Of a stretch of DNA of 64,000 nt, positions 32,351 through 43,599 are shown piece by piece. Made by a program: the position numbers and the translations under genes. The stretch's first letter is position 1. Each line of letters begins with the position of its first letter. The notes under the pieces were generated by a model. That model saw only the letters and a program-made list of their open reading frames with translations. It made no database searches and was not told the origin of the DNA. Source of the stretch: Agelaius tricolor (taxonomy: Eukaryota > Chordata > Aves > Passeriformes > Icteridae); the NCBI GenBank assembly GCA_023055355.1, contig JALJCS010000051.1:868001-932000 (forward strand), written 5' to 3'.

Positions 32351-33007
32351 GTGATCCTCATCCACAAAATGATCCGTGAGCTGGAGAGCCAAGGGGTGGT
32401 CAGCAAAACCCACTCACCCTTCAACAGCCCCATCTGGCCTGTGCACAAGTCTGACAGAGAATGGAGATTGACTGTGGACTATCGTGGCTTGAATGAAGTG
32501 ACTTCACCGCTGAGCGCTGCTGTGCCGGCCATGCTGGAACTCCAGTACGAGCTGGAGTCCAAGGCAGCAAAGTGCTTTGCCACTATAGACATTGCTAACA
32601 TGTTTGTCTCCATTCCTCTGGCAGCAGAATGCAGGCCTCAGTTTGCTTTCACCTGGAGGGCTGTGCAGTACACCTGGAACTGACTGCCCCAGGGGTGGAA
32701 GCACAGCCCCACCATCTGCCATGGACTGATCCAGGCTGCACTGGAAAAGGGTGAGGCTCCAGAGCACTTGCAGTACATTGATGACATCATTGTGTGGGGG
32801 AACACGGCAATGGAAGTGTTTGAGAAAGGAGAGATGATCATCAGGATTCTGCTATCAAGAAGAGCAAAGCAGGGGATCACTCATGTGGTTGCTCTTGGCC
32901 CAGTCAGGACAGGACCAGAGGTGAAGAACGTGCTCTACTCTGCAGCCAGGAACCATGGCTTGTCCTGGAGCCTTTGGCAGAAGGTGCCTGGGGAGACTAA
33001 AGGCTGA
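32351..33007 (+). pseudogene. pol: ERV-L reverse transcriptase, internally deleted
   Basis: WRLTVDYRGLNEV is the fingers motif. A TGA at 32681-32683 falls directly before LPQGW. The catalytic YIDD is at 32774-32785. Soon after it the text jumps to a region typical of the RNase H approach (VVALGPVRTGPEVKNVLYSA), so thumb and connection sequence has been deleted. The frame closes at 33005. Confidence 0.85.
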
Positions 33008-33049
33008 CCACTGTGATTTTGGAGTCGAAGCTACAGAGGGTCTGAAGCC

Positions 33050-34560
33050 AACTACACTCCCACAGAGAAGGAAATCTTGGCTGCCTCTGAAGGAGTCCAA
33101 GCTGCCTCAGAGGTGATTGGCACAGAAGCACAACTCCTCCTCGCACCCCGACTACCAGTGCTGGGGTGGATGTTTAAAGCAAAAGTTCCCTCTACACACC
33201 ATGCCACCAGTGCTACATGGAGCAAATGGATTGCTGTTATCACACAGCGCGCCCGTATAGGTAAACTGAATTGCCCTGGGATTCTGGAAATAATTACAAA
33301 CTGGCCAGAAGGTGAACACTTCGGTCTCGCTGATGAAGGGCAACAAGAAGTGACACGGGCTGAAGAAGCTCCACCATACAACCAACTGCCAGCAGAAGAT
33401 CCACGCTACGCTCTTTTTACTGATGGTTCTTGCCACATTGTGGGAATGAACCAGAAGTGGAAAGCAGCCGTATGGAGCCCCACAGGACTGGTCACAGAGG
33501 CCACTGAAGGAGAAGGTGGATCAAGCCAACTTGCAGAACTCAAAGCTGTTCAGCTGGCCCTGAACATCGCAGAAAGAGAGAATTGGCCAAAGCTCTGCCT
33601 TTACACTGATTCATGGATGGTAGCCAATGCTCTGTGGGGATGGCTGGAGAGGTGGAAAGAGGCACACTGGCATAGGGGAAAACCAATTTGGGCTGCTGAT
33701 GAGTGGAAAGACATTGGTACCAGGGTAGAGAAGCTACCTGTGAATGTCCGCCATGTAGATGCCCATGTCCCCAAGAGCAGAGCCAATGAGGAGCACCAAA
33801 ACAGTGAGCAGGTAGACCAGGCTGCAAAGATAGAGGTGTCAAAGATAGACTTAGATTGGCAACAAAAGGGGAAGTTGTTCCTAGCTCGATGGGCCCATTA
33901 TGCCTCAAGCCATCAGGGCAGAGATGCCACCTATAAGTGGGCACGAGACCGAGGGGTGGATCTAACCATGGACAGTATTTCTCAGGTTATCCATGACTGT
34001 GAGACATGTGCTGCCATCAAGCAGGCCCAGCGGGTGAAGCCCCTGTGGTATGGTGGGCAGTGGTCCAAGTACAAGTATGGGCAGGCCTGGCAGATTGACT
34101 CCATCCCACTGCCCCAGACACGCCAGGGCAAGCGCTGCATGCTGACCATGGTGGAAGCCACCACTGGATGGTTGGAGACCTACCCTGTGTCTCATACCAC
34201 TGCCCAGAACACATCCTGGGCCTGGAAAAGCAAATCCTGTGGAGACATGGAACCCTGGAGAGAACTGAGTCGGACAATGGGACCCATTTCAAGAACGGCC
34301 TTATCAACACCTGGTCCAGAGAACATGGTATTGAATGGATCTATTGTATCCCCTATCATGTACCAGCTGCTGGGAAAGTTGAATGGTTCAATGGATTACT
34401 TAAGACTACCCTGAAGGCACTTGGCAAGGGAACTTTTAGAAATTGGGAAATGACCTTAGCAAAAGCCACCTGGATGGTCAACACCAGAGGGTCCATCAGT
34501 TGAGCTGGTCCTGCCCAGTCTGAACCCCTGCACACAGTGGATGGAGAAAAGTCCCTGTTG
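33050..34560 (+). pseudogene. pol: ERV-L RNase H and integrase
   Basis: RNase H motifs are LFTDGS near 33,413 and LYTDSWMVANAL near 33,600. Integrase HHCC residues occur between HYASSHQG and CETCAAIK. The first Asp of the DDE triad is in WQIDSIPL. Around 34,200-34,230 the frame changes, and the rest (ESDNGTHFKNG, AAGKVEWFNG) continues in the next frame to TGA at 34501. The DDE residues are individually kept, but the frame is broken. Confidence 0.85.
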
Positions 34561-34826
34561 TACACATGAAAGGTATTTTAGGAAGACTTTTTAGGTTACT
34601 CCCACCTCGGGCAAAGACAAACCCATCTGTGGGATTGTTTTTGTTCAAGGACCTGGTTACACTTGGTGGGTAATGCAGAAAGATGGGGAAAGCCATTGTG
34701 TACCACAGGGAAACCCAGTCATAAGTGAGAGCTGTGTGTAAGGTTTCATTGGGATGCAGATGGAAATAGAATAAGGCATGGATAATGTCCTAGACTGCAA
34801 GGTAATGTGTGTGTTCAATTCCCATC

Positions 34827-35492
34827 TGTTAGAGGTGGGCCAGTTATCATCTGTTAATTGGGCAGTTTTTCTTTATCTCTTCCACAAACCAATCCTCCCT
34901 CTGGGAAGACATCTGCTGTTAATGGGCCATTGAGTGTCACTGCATGACTGATAAAATGACATCTTCCCATTGTGAGATGGTCTCCCCAGAGGGAGGAGCC
35001 AAGCGTTCCTGCCTGGATACAATCTGAGATTTTGGGACACCAGAACAGTCTTTCCACTGGATTCCCAGAGGAGCACCTGCCCCTTCCACTGGATTCCCAG
35101 AGGAAGACCAGGCCCATCTACACCACCACTGGATCTTCAGAGGAAGACTACACCCTTCTACAGGATCCCTGCTCCAACAGAACCACATCTGTCTGCAGGA
35201 AGACTGCAGGAGGACTGCAGCCACTATTTTCATTGCACTGCTAGCAACACCCTGACCCACAGTGTGTCAGGTCATTTTCTGATTCTATCAGTGTTGTTTT
35301 GTATTACTGCATTGTTTATTTTATTTTGATTTCTTTGCTAATAAAGAACTGTTATTCCTGCTCCCATATCTGTGCCTGAGAGCCCCCTTAATTTCAAAAT
35401 TACAACAATTCGGAGGGAGGGGGTTTTACATTTTCCGTTTTGGGGCAGCTCCTGCCTTCATTAGCAGACACTTGTCTTTTCAAATCTAGACA
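34827..35492 (+). repeat. ERV-L 3' LTR
   Basis: TG at 34827 and CA at 35491-35492, about 666 bp. AATAAA occurs near 35,340 after a T-rich tract. A phrase with CCACTGGATTCCCAGAGGA is repeated inside. The limits are judged from the general look of avian ERV-L LTRs and may be off by tens of bases. Confidence 0.55.
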
Positions 35493-35499
35493 AGGCAAA

Positions 35500-36931
35500 A
35501 TTTTCAAAGCTTCAGTTATAAAGCAAATAAAGTTTGAAAGGACAAATAAAATAGGAATTGGGGATGTTCTGTTAGTTCCAGAAGCAGTGAGAAATTTTTT
35601 AGGACAGGATTTACAGGTGCAGTTTGACATTGGAGGGCTCCCAGAGAAGGGAAAATGGTAATTAAGCTTCTCCAATAAGGGAAGAGGATGAGGAGAAAAT
35701 TCATGACATGATGTGGGCAAAACCAAAAAACTGAGGTAAATTAAACAGGAAACATATAGTAATAAAAGTAGTTAATGAAAACCATCCCGTTTGGGTATGA
35801 CAATACCCACTTTCCCTGGAAGGGAGACAAGGAGTACGGCCGCTGATCCAGGACCTACTTGAGGACAGGACCTTAGAACCATAAATGTCCCCCCATAATA
35901 CACCCATATTACCAGCAAAGAAGTCAGATGGGTCTTACAGGCTTGTCCAAGATGTGAGAGAAGTGAACAAAAGAACTGTGAATCCATATCCGGTAATGCC
36001 AAATCCCTATACGCTACTAAGTAACATCCCAGTGGTTTAACATGATAGACCTAAGAGATACTTCTTGGGCATACCCACTGGCAGAGGAAAGTGGGATATA
36101 TTTGCTTTTGAATGGGAGGACCTCAGTTCTGGGAGGAAGCAACAGCTTCAATGGACTGGGTTACCCCAAGGGTTTTCCGAATCCCCAAACCTCTTCGGTC
36201 AACGCCTAGGAGAAGTACTACAGCTCTTCTCCATTAAACCTGAGATGTAGCTCATCCAATATGTAAATGATTTGCTTTTCTCAGGACAGGAAGAAAAAGA
36301 AGTTTGGGAATCCACCATGGTGTTGTTAAGTTTTCTGAGGGACCAAGGACTTTGGGTATCAAAAGGGATTCTCCAATTTGTAGAGCGAGAAGTAAAATAC
36401 CAAGGACATGTGATTTGTCAAGGGAGCTGGGGGCTGAACCCTGAGAGAATCACGGGGATAGTCTCACTCCCATGGCCAAAAACTAAGAGGGAAGTCAGAA
36501 GGTTTTTAGGCCTGTTGGGATGTTGTAGGCTATGGATTGAAGGATACACGCAGGCCATCCAGTTCTTGTATGAAAAGTTAGCAGAAGAAGAGATTAGGTG
36601 GGAAAAAGACAATGAACAAAAGTTTGAAGCTTTAAAGCAAAAAATAGTCAGTGCACTGGCACAGAGTCTTCCTGCCTTAGACAAACCCTTCTATCTTTTT
36701 GTGGATATAGAAAAAGGGGTAGCACATGGAGTGTCAGCCCAGGACTGGGGAGGATCCAGGAACCCAGTGGCCTATTTATCAAAACTGCTAGACCCTGTCA
36801 GCCAGGGGTGGCCAACCTGCATTCAGGCTGTGGCAGTGACTGCCCTACTCATAGCAGAAAGCAAAAAATTACCCTCTGGGGGAAAATTGAAGATATATAT
36901 CCCAAACTCAGTAAGGAGTATCCTAAGCTGA
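35500..36931 (+). pseudogene. pol: Class I ERV protease end and reverse transcriptase
   Basis: The protease C-terminal part (VPEAVRNFLGQDLQVQF) ends at 35,661. Reverse transcriptase pieces follow in shifting frames: [11 protein letters not shown] near 35,940, WTGLPQGF near 36,155, and the active site as YVND at 36260-36271 instead of the usual YVDD, with a TAG just before it (36248-36250). The open piece 36272-36931 covers the thumb and connection (FLGLLGCCRLWIEG). The Asp to Asn change alone should disable catalysis. Confidence 0.8.
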
Positions 36932-37139
36932 GAAATGGCTCACTGATTCCCAAGTGCTAAAATATGAAGCCATTTTAATAGATAATGGTTTAGACCTGAT
37001 TGTGAGTAACCAACTCAACCCTGCCCAGTTCTTGTATGGAGAACCAAGTGAGGAACTAATACATAATTGCCTAGAGGTTATAAACTATCAAACTAAAGGA
37101 AGAGAGGACCTAACAGATCAACCACTCCAAGGTGGAAAA

Positions 37140-38943
37140 TGATTGTACATCGATGGATCTTCACGGGTAATAAAGGGGCACAGGGTATCGGGGTACGCTA
37201 TAGTGCATGAAGGGTTGGTGGCCATAGAAAAGGGAAAAGTTAGAAAAGTTACCTTCCAATTGGTCAGCCCAAAATATGAGTTGTGTGCCCTAAAAGGAGC
37301 TCTGGAAATATTGGCACAGAAAACGGGGAACAAAATATATACAGGAATCAAAATGCACTTTTGGAGTAGTGCATATCTTTGGAAAAATTTGGGAAGAGAG
37401 GGGGCTTTTAAATTCAAAGGGAAAGGGACTGATTCACAAAAAATTTCTTTTAGAAGAGATAGAAACCTTACAATTACCAGAGGAAGTAGCGGTGGTATAT
37501 GTTGAAGGACATCAAAAAGGGGCACAAGGGAACAATTTAGCTGATTTAGAGGCTAAAAATGCAACTGAATCAGAGACAGAAAAACTAATAATAGTATTAA
37601 CCCCCATGAGAGAAATGCAAAAAGTCCCTGTATTCAGTGGGTCAGAAGAGGAAGAACTCCTTAAAATAGGAGCCAAGAAAGACAACAAAGGGAAGTGGAG
37701 ATTAGCAGATGGGAGGCAAATGTTGAATAAACCCTTGGCCAGGGAAATGCTAGAAGGCATATATGGGACAACACATTGGGGTACACAAGCGCTGAGTGAT
37801 CAGTTTCTAAGGAACTGGGGATGCACAGGAATTTTCAGAATAGCTAAGCAGATAACTGAACAGGGTGTGATTTGTCAACAAGTGAATAATAAAATCATGA
37901 CGAAAACACCCAGAGGAGGGCGAGAACTGGCCTTAAGGCCCTTCCAAAACATCCAAGTAGACTTTATTGAGCTTCCCCAGGTACAATGGTGGAAGTTTTT
38001 GCCAGTAATAGCAGATTACGTAACTCATTGGGAAGAGGTGGTACACCCTGTGAAAGCCAATGCCAATGTTGTGAGTAAAACAATTCCAGAATCAATCATT
38101 CCCCAATATGGGATGGCAAACAGGATTGATTCAGACTGGGGAACTCATTTCACATCAGAGATATTTCAGAGAGTCTTTCAGGCCCTGGGAGTAAAATGGG
38201 AATTACAAACTCCATGGCATCCACAGAGTTCCGGTCAGGTTGAGAGAATGAATCAAACTCTTAAAAGAGCTCTAGTTAAGCTAATGATTGAAACCCAAAT
38301 GTCATGGATAAAATGTCTCCCTTTGGCCTTATTAAGAATTAGAACCCAACCCCAGTCAGATCTGGGGGTCCCACCCTATGAAACGATGTTTGGGTTTCCC
38401 TTCCTGACCTCACCCCAGAAGGCTGCCACCCATGAGGAAGGGGAAGCCAATGCCAAGAAATAAGTGATGTCTATAGCACAAACCTTAGAAGGGCTAAGAC
38501 ATAAAGGGGCAATTCCTCAAACTACCACCCTGGATTTCAGAATCCATAATATTAATCCTGGGGATTGGGTGATGATTAAGCCATGGAGAGATCAGCCTCT
38601 AACTCCCCAGTGGGAAGGTCCCTTTCAGGCACTGCTCACCACCGAATCGGCCGTGCGAGCTGCAGAGCGGGGATGGACTCATGGCAACAGAGTCAAAGAC
38701 CCAGGAGAAGAACCCAAAGAGTGGACTGTAACATCCAGGCTGGGTGAAACAAGATTGACTCTCAAGCAGAGACTGAAAGACAACCAGGAAAACACCAAGA
38801 CGCCCAAAAAGCAGAGTCAAGCTTCCACCAGCCAGCTCGAGAACTGTCTTCCTGTTTTCATGGGTGAGAATTACCAGCAGCTGTTGAGGGGAAGTACACA
38901 AGGGACAGTAAAAGGTAATGGGACAGCTTCTTTAAGAAAATAA
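37140..38943 (+). pseudogene. pol: Class I ERV RNase H and integrase
   Basis: RNase H starts YIDGSSRVIKG right after a TGA. The frame closes at 37,505 and the next open piece (37369-38463) carries integrase. In the zinc region H residues are visible, but the first Cys of the CxxC pair seems to be Gly (GVICQQVN). The DDE residues are VDFIEL, DSDWGTHF and SGQVERMNQ. After TAA at 38461-38463 the C-terminal domain continues (WEGPFQALLTTESAV). Several breaks are present. Confidence 0.82.
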
Positions 38944-38949
38944 GACAAA

Positions 38950-39215
38950 GGAAGGAGGGCAAGGCCGGGTTGGCCCCTTTGTTTGCTACCAAGAAGGCTC
39001 CATAGCCCTGCTGTGGGTAGCAACCCCATGGGCATGGTAAGGTAGGGACAAAAGGCCATTCCAGACCTCTGTAATTCCTCAGTTGTCTTTTAATACAACA
39101 GGGACTGGAGGGCAGGACCGAGTTGGCCTCTGGACTCACCCCTAAGATGCACCAATTATGGGCAGCAGCCACATAGGCACGGTAGATGGGAGTCAAAGGC
39201 ACACTGGACCTCTGG
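38950..39215 (+). repeat. Two-copy ~130-bp repeat in ERV env region
   Basis: The segment with GGGCAAGGCCGGGTTGGCC, GGGTAGCA, GGCATGGTA and CCAGACCTCTG recurs about 130 bases later in altered form (GGGCAGGACCGAGTTGGCC, GGGCAGCA, GGCACGGTA, TGGACCTCTG). No env coding can be read here. Confidence 0.55.
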
Positions 39216-39224
39216 GATGCCCTT

Positions 39225-39391
39225 TTGTCCATTCCAAATGAGTGTGTCTATGGAAAACCTGAGATTTTTTTCTCCTGTTCCCACTGTCCTTGCCCACATC
39301 AACAGATGCTGGTATGACTCATACAAGAGAGAGACAGAGTTTTACTTAATTGTTCAAGCAAAAGGACTTCTAGAAAAAGAAAAGGGGGGTT
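39225..39391 (+). pseudogene. env: Class I ERV env tail and polypurine tract
   Basis: A 60-codon frame ends LIVQAKGLLEKEKGGLL, in which the last codons are the AAAAGAAAAGGGGGG polypurine tract. Gamma-like envelopes commonly end this way. The rest of env is missing. Confidence 0.5.
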
Positions 39392-39815
39392 TGTTATAGA
39401 AGAGTAATCCTAGGGTTGACTCTCACAATTAAGGGGTGAATATTAAATATATGTTAAGAGAAGTTTTGTAGATGTATGGTTATCTTTCCCCTCCCCCTTG
39501 CATTGCTATCACAGGATGGCCTCAGTAGCTGGGGCATTTGGGAGGGTTGGCTTGTTCCTATGGCAGCACCTGACCTCCAATCAAGGTGTGAGACAGTGAT
39601 CTCCACCACTGGACAGAGAAGAAGGAGTCAATTGACAAGACTTTGGGAGGGGCCAGACGTATAAAAGACAGAGCATCCATTTTGTAGATGAGAACACAGT
39701 GACTGAATTCTTTGCTCCTGCTGCTGTATTCTTTTCTTTCTTCAGTCTTCTGCTTTATTTTGATATGGTCTTATTAAAGCATTTACATTTTTGAAAGTGA
39801 AAATTGTTTCTCACA
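39392..39815 (+). repeat. Class I ERV 3' LTR
   Basis: TG at 39392 follows the polypurine tract. A TATA box (TATAAAA) lies at about 39,660 and ATTAAA near 39,772. The right end is placed at CA 39814-39815 and is a guess. Confidence 0.6.
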
Positions 39816-40199
39816 TGGGGTTGGGGAATGTGGGGCAAGGTTGTCCACACTGGGTCAGTTCTCAAGGTACAACTTCACTGACCTGGCCAGATCTCCTTAG
39901 GAGAGATCTTGGATCAATATCAAGCACAGAATGCTGCAATCAGCTCTTTTCTAAAGAGAACAGTAATAAAATACACTCTTTAAAATAGGAATACATATTT
40001 CTTAGAAGCTCTTTTAAATATTTCTCCATAACTGTAGAAGGAAATCTTCCTGCTGAACTGCTCCAGACCAGAGGAAATCAAGGCAGAGCCATGGTTTGTC
40101 AGGATTTGCTTGATCCTAATGAACCCTGTGGTGAATTTGGAGCCGAGTCTGGAACCTCAGGGCCTGAGAGGAGATTGCAAAATAACTTTCCAGGAGTCA

Positions 40200-40920
40200 A
40201 AGTCAAAAGAAAACCCAAAAGTGTCTCAAAGAATGACTGGGCCCCACTGAGGTCCATCTCCAACACAGGCTCCTCATGGACTCCTTGGAGGAGAGAATTG
40301 GAGGCCAGAATTGGACAAAACACCTCTCAGAGATTCAGAGTGGAAAGGAACATCCAAAGTACCTTAAAAACCTTGAGTATCTCAAGGCATTAATGAGCCC
40401 CACTGAGTGTCAGTGCAAAGCTCTCAAGGGACTCATTAAGCAAATGACTGGGGCCATGATTGCACAAACTTCTCACAGAGTCTGGATCAAAATGGAAACA
40501 CCAAGTACCTTAAAATAATTGAGTACCTTGAAGCATTAATGACCCCACTGAGTCTCCTTACTGACAAAGCCTCCCAAGGGACTAATTACAGCAGATAATT
40601 GGAGGCTGTGATTGCACAATCTTTCTCATAGCATCTGTATCAAAGGGAAACACCAAGTAGCTTAAAAAACTGAAGCACCTTGAAGCATTAATGAGCCCCA
40701 CTGAGTGTTGTTACTGACAAAGCCTCTCCAGGGACTAATTACAGCAGATAATTGGAGGCCATGACTGCACAAACCTCTCAGAGACTCCAAGGCAAAAGCC
40801 AAACCCAAAGTCCTTTGAAAAAGCTGCAGTCCCTGCAGGGAGCATGAAGGAGCCCCCAGGGCCATTGCTGAGCAAGGCTCCCCAGGGACTCCTTGCAGCA
40901 GATCCTTGAGGCCACTGGGA
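40200..40920 (+). repeat. ~165-bp tandem repeat, about 4-5 degenerate units
   Basis: Each unit shows AAGGGACTMATTA (or CAGGGACTCCTT), GCAGATAATTGGAGGCC, TGATTGCACAAACYTCTCA, ACCAAGTACCTTAAAA and GAAGCATTAATGAGCCCCACTGAGTGT. Units decay towards the right end near 40,915. No coding frame is shared between units. Confidence 0.8.
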
Positions 40921-41229
40921 TGTGGGCTAGGGGGGGATGCTGAGGGCAGCACAAGGGGCTGACAGTGCCCAGCCTGGCTGGGGCTGGGCCAGGAGGCCCC
41001 AGGGCCTCAGGACAAGGTGTCTCCTCCCAGCCCTTGCTGGCACAGACCCTGCTGTGCCCCAGGGCACCCAGACTTGGCTTCTCTTTGTCCCCACCTGTCA
41101 TCACTGCCTGCAGTTCTCTGCTCTGCCTGGGGCCTGGGGACACTTGCTCAGTCGTGTCCCTCTCTGGGACCCATTAAAAGTCCAAGAAAGTTTGGAGTTG
41201 GATTCTGCCTTGGACTTCTGGAGAGGTTT

Positions 41230-41420
41230 CTTCAGCTCCCTCTCAGGGACTGATGTTCAGGGCCTGAGCACAAAGCCCCAGAGGCTGATTGAAGTCCTTG
41301 TGCTGTGTCTGTGCTGCTGAGCTGGGCTGGGCTCCTGGCCCAGAGGCAGCTCCTGGTCACCAAGAAGAGCTTCAAAAGCACATTTCTCTTGAGGAGCAGC
41401 TCTTGTGCCAGCCCAGCAGG
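41230..41420 (+). repeat. Duplicated OR-flank segment, copy A
   Basis: Shares CCTTGTGCTGTGTCTGTGCTGCTGAGCTGGGCTGGGCTCC and adjoining sequence with 59,690-59,830 (shown here only as the first half of the match). It is part of the receptor-cluster flank, and no gene was seen between 40,930 and 42,430. Confidence 0.8.
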
Positions 41421-42454
41421 GCTGGGGCACTGCCTGCAGCCAGCCCGGGCACAGCACAGAGGCACAGAGAGCTTCAATCAGGCAGGGCTGGGAAGGGGCT
41501 GAGAAGTGCCTGGGGCACAATCACTGCCAGCCCTTGGCACAGGAACCTCTGGCTGCAGGACAATGCAGCTGCAGCTCCTGGAGCCATCTCCTGCAGCTGG
41601 AACATGCCAATGCCTGCAGAGCCTGTGAGTACATTCTCTGCTTGTCTCTTGTGCAGAGCAGCCAGGGGTGCCCAGGGCTGTCCTGCAGAGCAGGGTCCTG
41701 CAGCCCAGGGTGCTGTGCTGGGGCAGGGACTCTGCTGCCTGCCAGGGACAGCTCTCAGCCAGCCCTGGCAGCTGCTCCCAGCACTGGGGGACAAGATCTG
41801 GGTGGGAGGAGACAGCTGGTGAGGCTTGGGAGTGTTCTCCTTGTGTGGGGAGGATGCTGCATTGTTCAGAATTGCTCCTGCATGATATTTAACTGCAGAA
41901 CATTTCCAAGTGGATTATACAGGTTGCACAGTGAAGAAGGGGCTGCATAAAAGAGGAATTCCTGGTTTTTTAATCTACTGCTCTCAGTTGCCTGGATGGG
42001 AAATTGCTCATAGATATACATCTCTCAATTCAGACTGAGAAAAATAAAAAAAAAAAATTCTCTCAGATATGAATAAACCAGGTAATTAAGGAAATCAGCA
42101 CAGGGGCCCTTAGCAGAAGCATCACTGCTGCTTTTCCAGACTCCTCAGGGTTGCTCTGATGTTGCCCTCAGAGCCTGCAGAGCCAGAGCTGCCCCTGGGC
42201 AGTGCCTGAGCTGGGAGGGCTCTGCAGGGCAGAGCTGAGCCCCCAGGGCTGGGCTGGGCTCTGGCAGCACTGGCAGGGCCCAGCCCTGGGCACAGGGAAG
42301 CAGCTGCTGGCAGGGACAGCTCCAGGCAGCAGAGCCCTGGGCAGGCAGTGGGGGGAAAGTGACCCCAGGCTGTGCTGGGATATTTCAAGTCCTCTCCAAA
42401 CCCAACTATTCCATGATTACTTTTCTTACAGGTCCCCATGCCAAGACAGAAGAA

Positions 42455-43387
42455 ATGTCCAACTGCAGCTGCATCAGGCACTTCCTGCTGCTGGCATTGG
42501 CAGACACGCGGCAGCTGCAGCTCCTGCACTTCTGCCTCTTGCTGGGCATCTCCCTGGCTGCCCTCCTGGGCAACGGCCTCATCATCAGCGCCGTAGCCTG
42601 CGGCCACCACCTGCACACGCCCATGTTCTTCTTCCTGCTCAACCTGGCCCTCACTGACCTGGGCTCCATCTGCACCACTGTCCCCAAAGCCATGCACAAT
42701 TCCCTCTGGGACACCAGGGACATCTCCTACTCAGGATGTGTTGCCCAAGTTTTTCTGATTTTCTTCTTCCTTGGATCAGAGTATTTCCTGCTGACCATCA
42801 TGTGCTACGACCGCTACGTGTCCATCTGCAAACCCCTGCACTACGGGACCCTCCTGGGCAGCAGAGCTTGTGCCCACATGGCAGCAGCTGCCTGGGCCAG
42901 TGCCTTTCTCAATGCTCTCATGCACACGGCCAATACATTTTCCCTGCCCCTGTGCCATGGCAATGCCCTGGGCCAGTTCTTCTGTGAAATCCCACAGATC
43001 CTCAAGCTCTCTTGCTCACAGTCCAACCTCAAGGAACTTGGGCTCATTGCTGTTAGTATCTGTTTATGTTTTGGCTGTTTTGTGTTCATTGTTTTCTCCT
43101 ATGTGCAGATCTTCAGGGCTGTGCTGAGGATCCCCTCTGAGCAGGGACGGCACAAAGCCTTTTCCACCTGCCTCCCTCACCTGGCCGTGGTCTCTCTGTT
43201 CCTCAGCACTGCATCATTTGCTCACCTGAAGCCCCCCTCCATGTCCTCCCCATCCCTGGATCTGGCCCTGTCAGTTCTGTACTCGGTGGTGCCTCCAGCC
43301 CTGAACCCCCTCATCTACAGCCTGAGGAACCAGGAGCTCAAGGCTGCAGTGTGGAGACTGATGACTGGATGCTTTCAGAAACATTAA
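42455..43387 (+). CDS. OR14-type olfactory receptor, intact
   Basis: A G-protein-coupled odorant receptor of 310 residues with no break, a usual length. I choose the ATG at 42455 (MSNCSCIRHFLLL) rather than the frame start at 42359 because OR14 proteins start this way and a good acceptor (TTTTCTTACAG) lies 24 bases upstream, fitting a 5' non-coding exon. Seen: N-terminal glycosylation site NCS, helix 1 GNGLI, LHTPMFFFL before helix 2, MCYDRYVSICKPLHY after helix 3 (Cys for the usual Ala), KAFSTCLPHL in helix 6, and PPALNPLIYSLRNQ in helix 7. OR14 (gamma-c) genes are greatly expanded in birds. The fragment at 11,262 is a close relative. Probably functional. Confidence 0.95.
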   Translation: MSNCSCIRHFLLLALADTRQLQLLHFCLLLGISLAALLGNGLIISAVACGHHLHTPMFFFLLNLALTDLGSICTTVPKAMHNSLWDTRDISYSGCVAQVFLIFFFLGSEYFLLTIMCYDRYVSICKPLHYGTLLGSRACAHMAAAAWASAFLNALMHTANTFSLPLCHGNALGQFFCEIPQILKLSCSQSNLKELGLIAVSICLCFGCFVFIVFSYVQIFRAVLRIPSEQGRHKAFSTCLPHLAVVSLFLSTASFAHLKPPSMSSPSLDLALSVLYSVVPPALNPLIYSLRNQELKAAVWRLMTGCFQKH

Positions 43388-43599
43388 ACTGTTGGCCAAT
43401 TTCTGCAAATCACTTGTAATAAAAGTCATCTTTGATATTTCTTGTTGTTCCCATTTCGGGGGTTCTGCTTCTTTCTTTTACTTTTTCCGTATTATCTACA
43501 AATAAATTTCATTGTTTGTGCCATTTCTCATTTTGTTACTCTCCAAGTTCCCTGTGGCCACAGACTGTGGCAATGATGGGCTGCACTCTCGGTGGCTTT

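Larger units (their letters stand above)
30270..35492 (+). mobile_element. ERV-L element, 5' truncated and decayed
   Basis: A class III (ERV-L, spuma-related) element with gag-like, protease, reverse transcriptase, RNase H and integrase relics in order, then one 3' LTR. No 5' LTR is seen. An internal deletion removes part of reverse transcriptase, and stops and frame changes are scattered through it, so it is old. ERV-L elements lack env, and none is present here. Confidence 0.88.
35493..39815 (+). mobile_element. Class I (gamma-like) ERV, 5' truncated
   Basis: It begins in protease directly after the ERV-L LTR and runs through reverse transcriptase, RNase H, integrase, an env tail and a 3' LTR. 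No gag and no 5' LTR are seen. Gamma-like traits are the integrase style and an env whose end reads into the polypurine tract. Multiple stops show it is old. Confidence 0.82.

Noticed and set aside
39816..39835. Primer-binding site after the class I LTR
   Set aside because: TGGGGTTGGGG follows CA, but it matches no tRNA primer I know well, and coding relics lie left of this LTR, so it is the 3' LTR.
40200..40920. CRISPR-like array
   Set aside because: The repeats are long, degenerate and contiguous with no uniform spacers, and the sequence is vertebrate.
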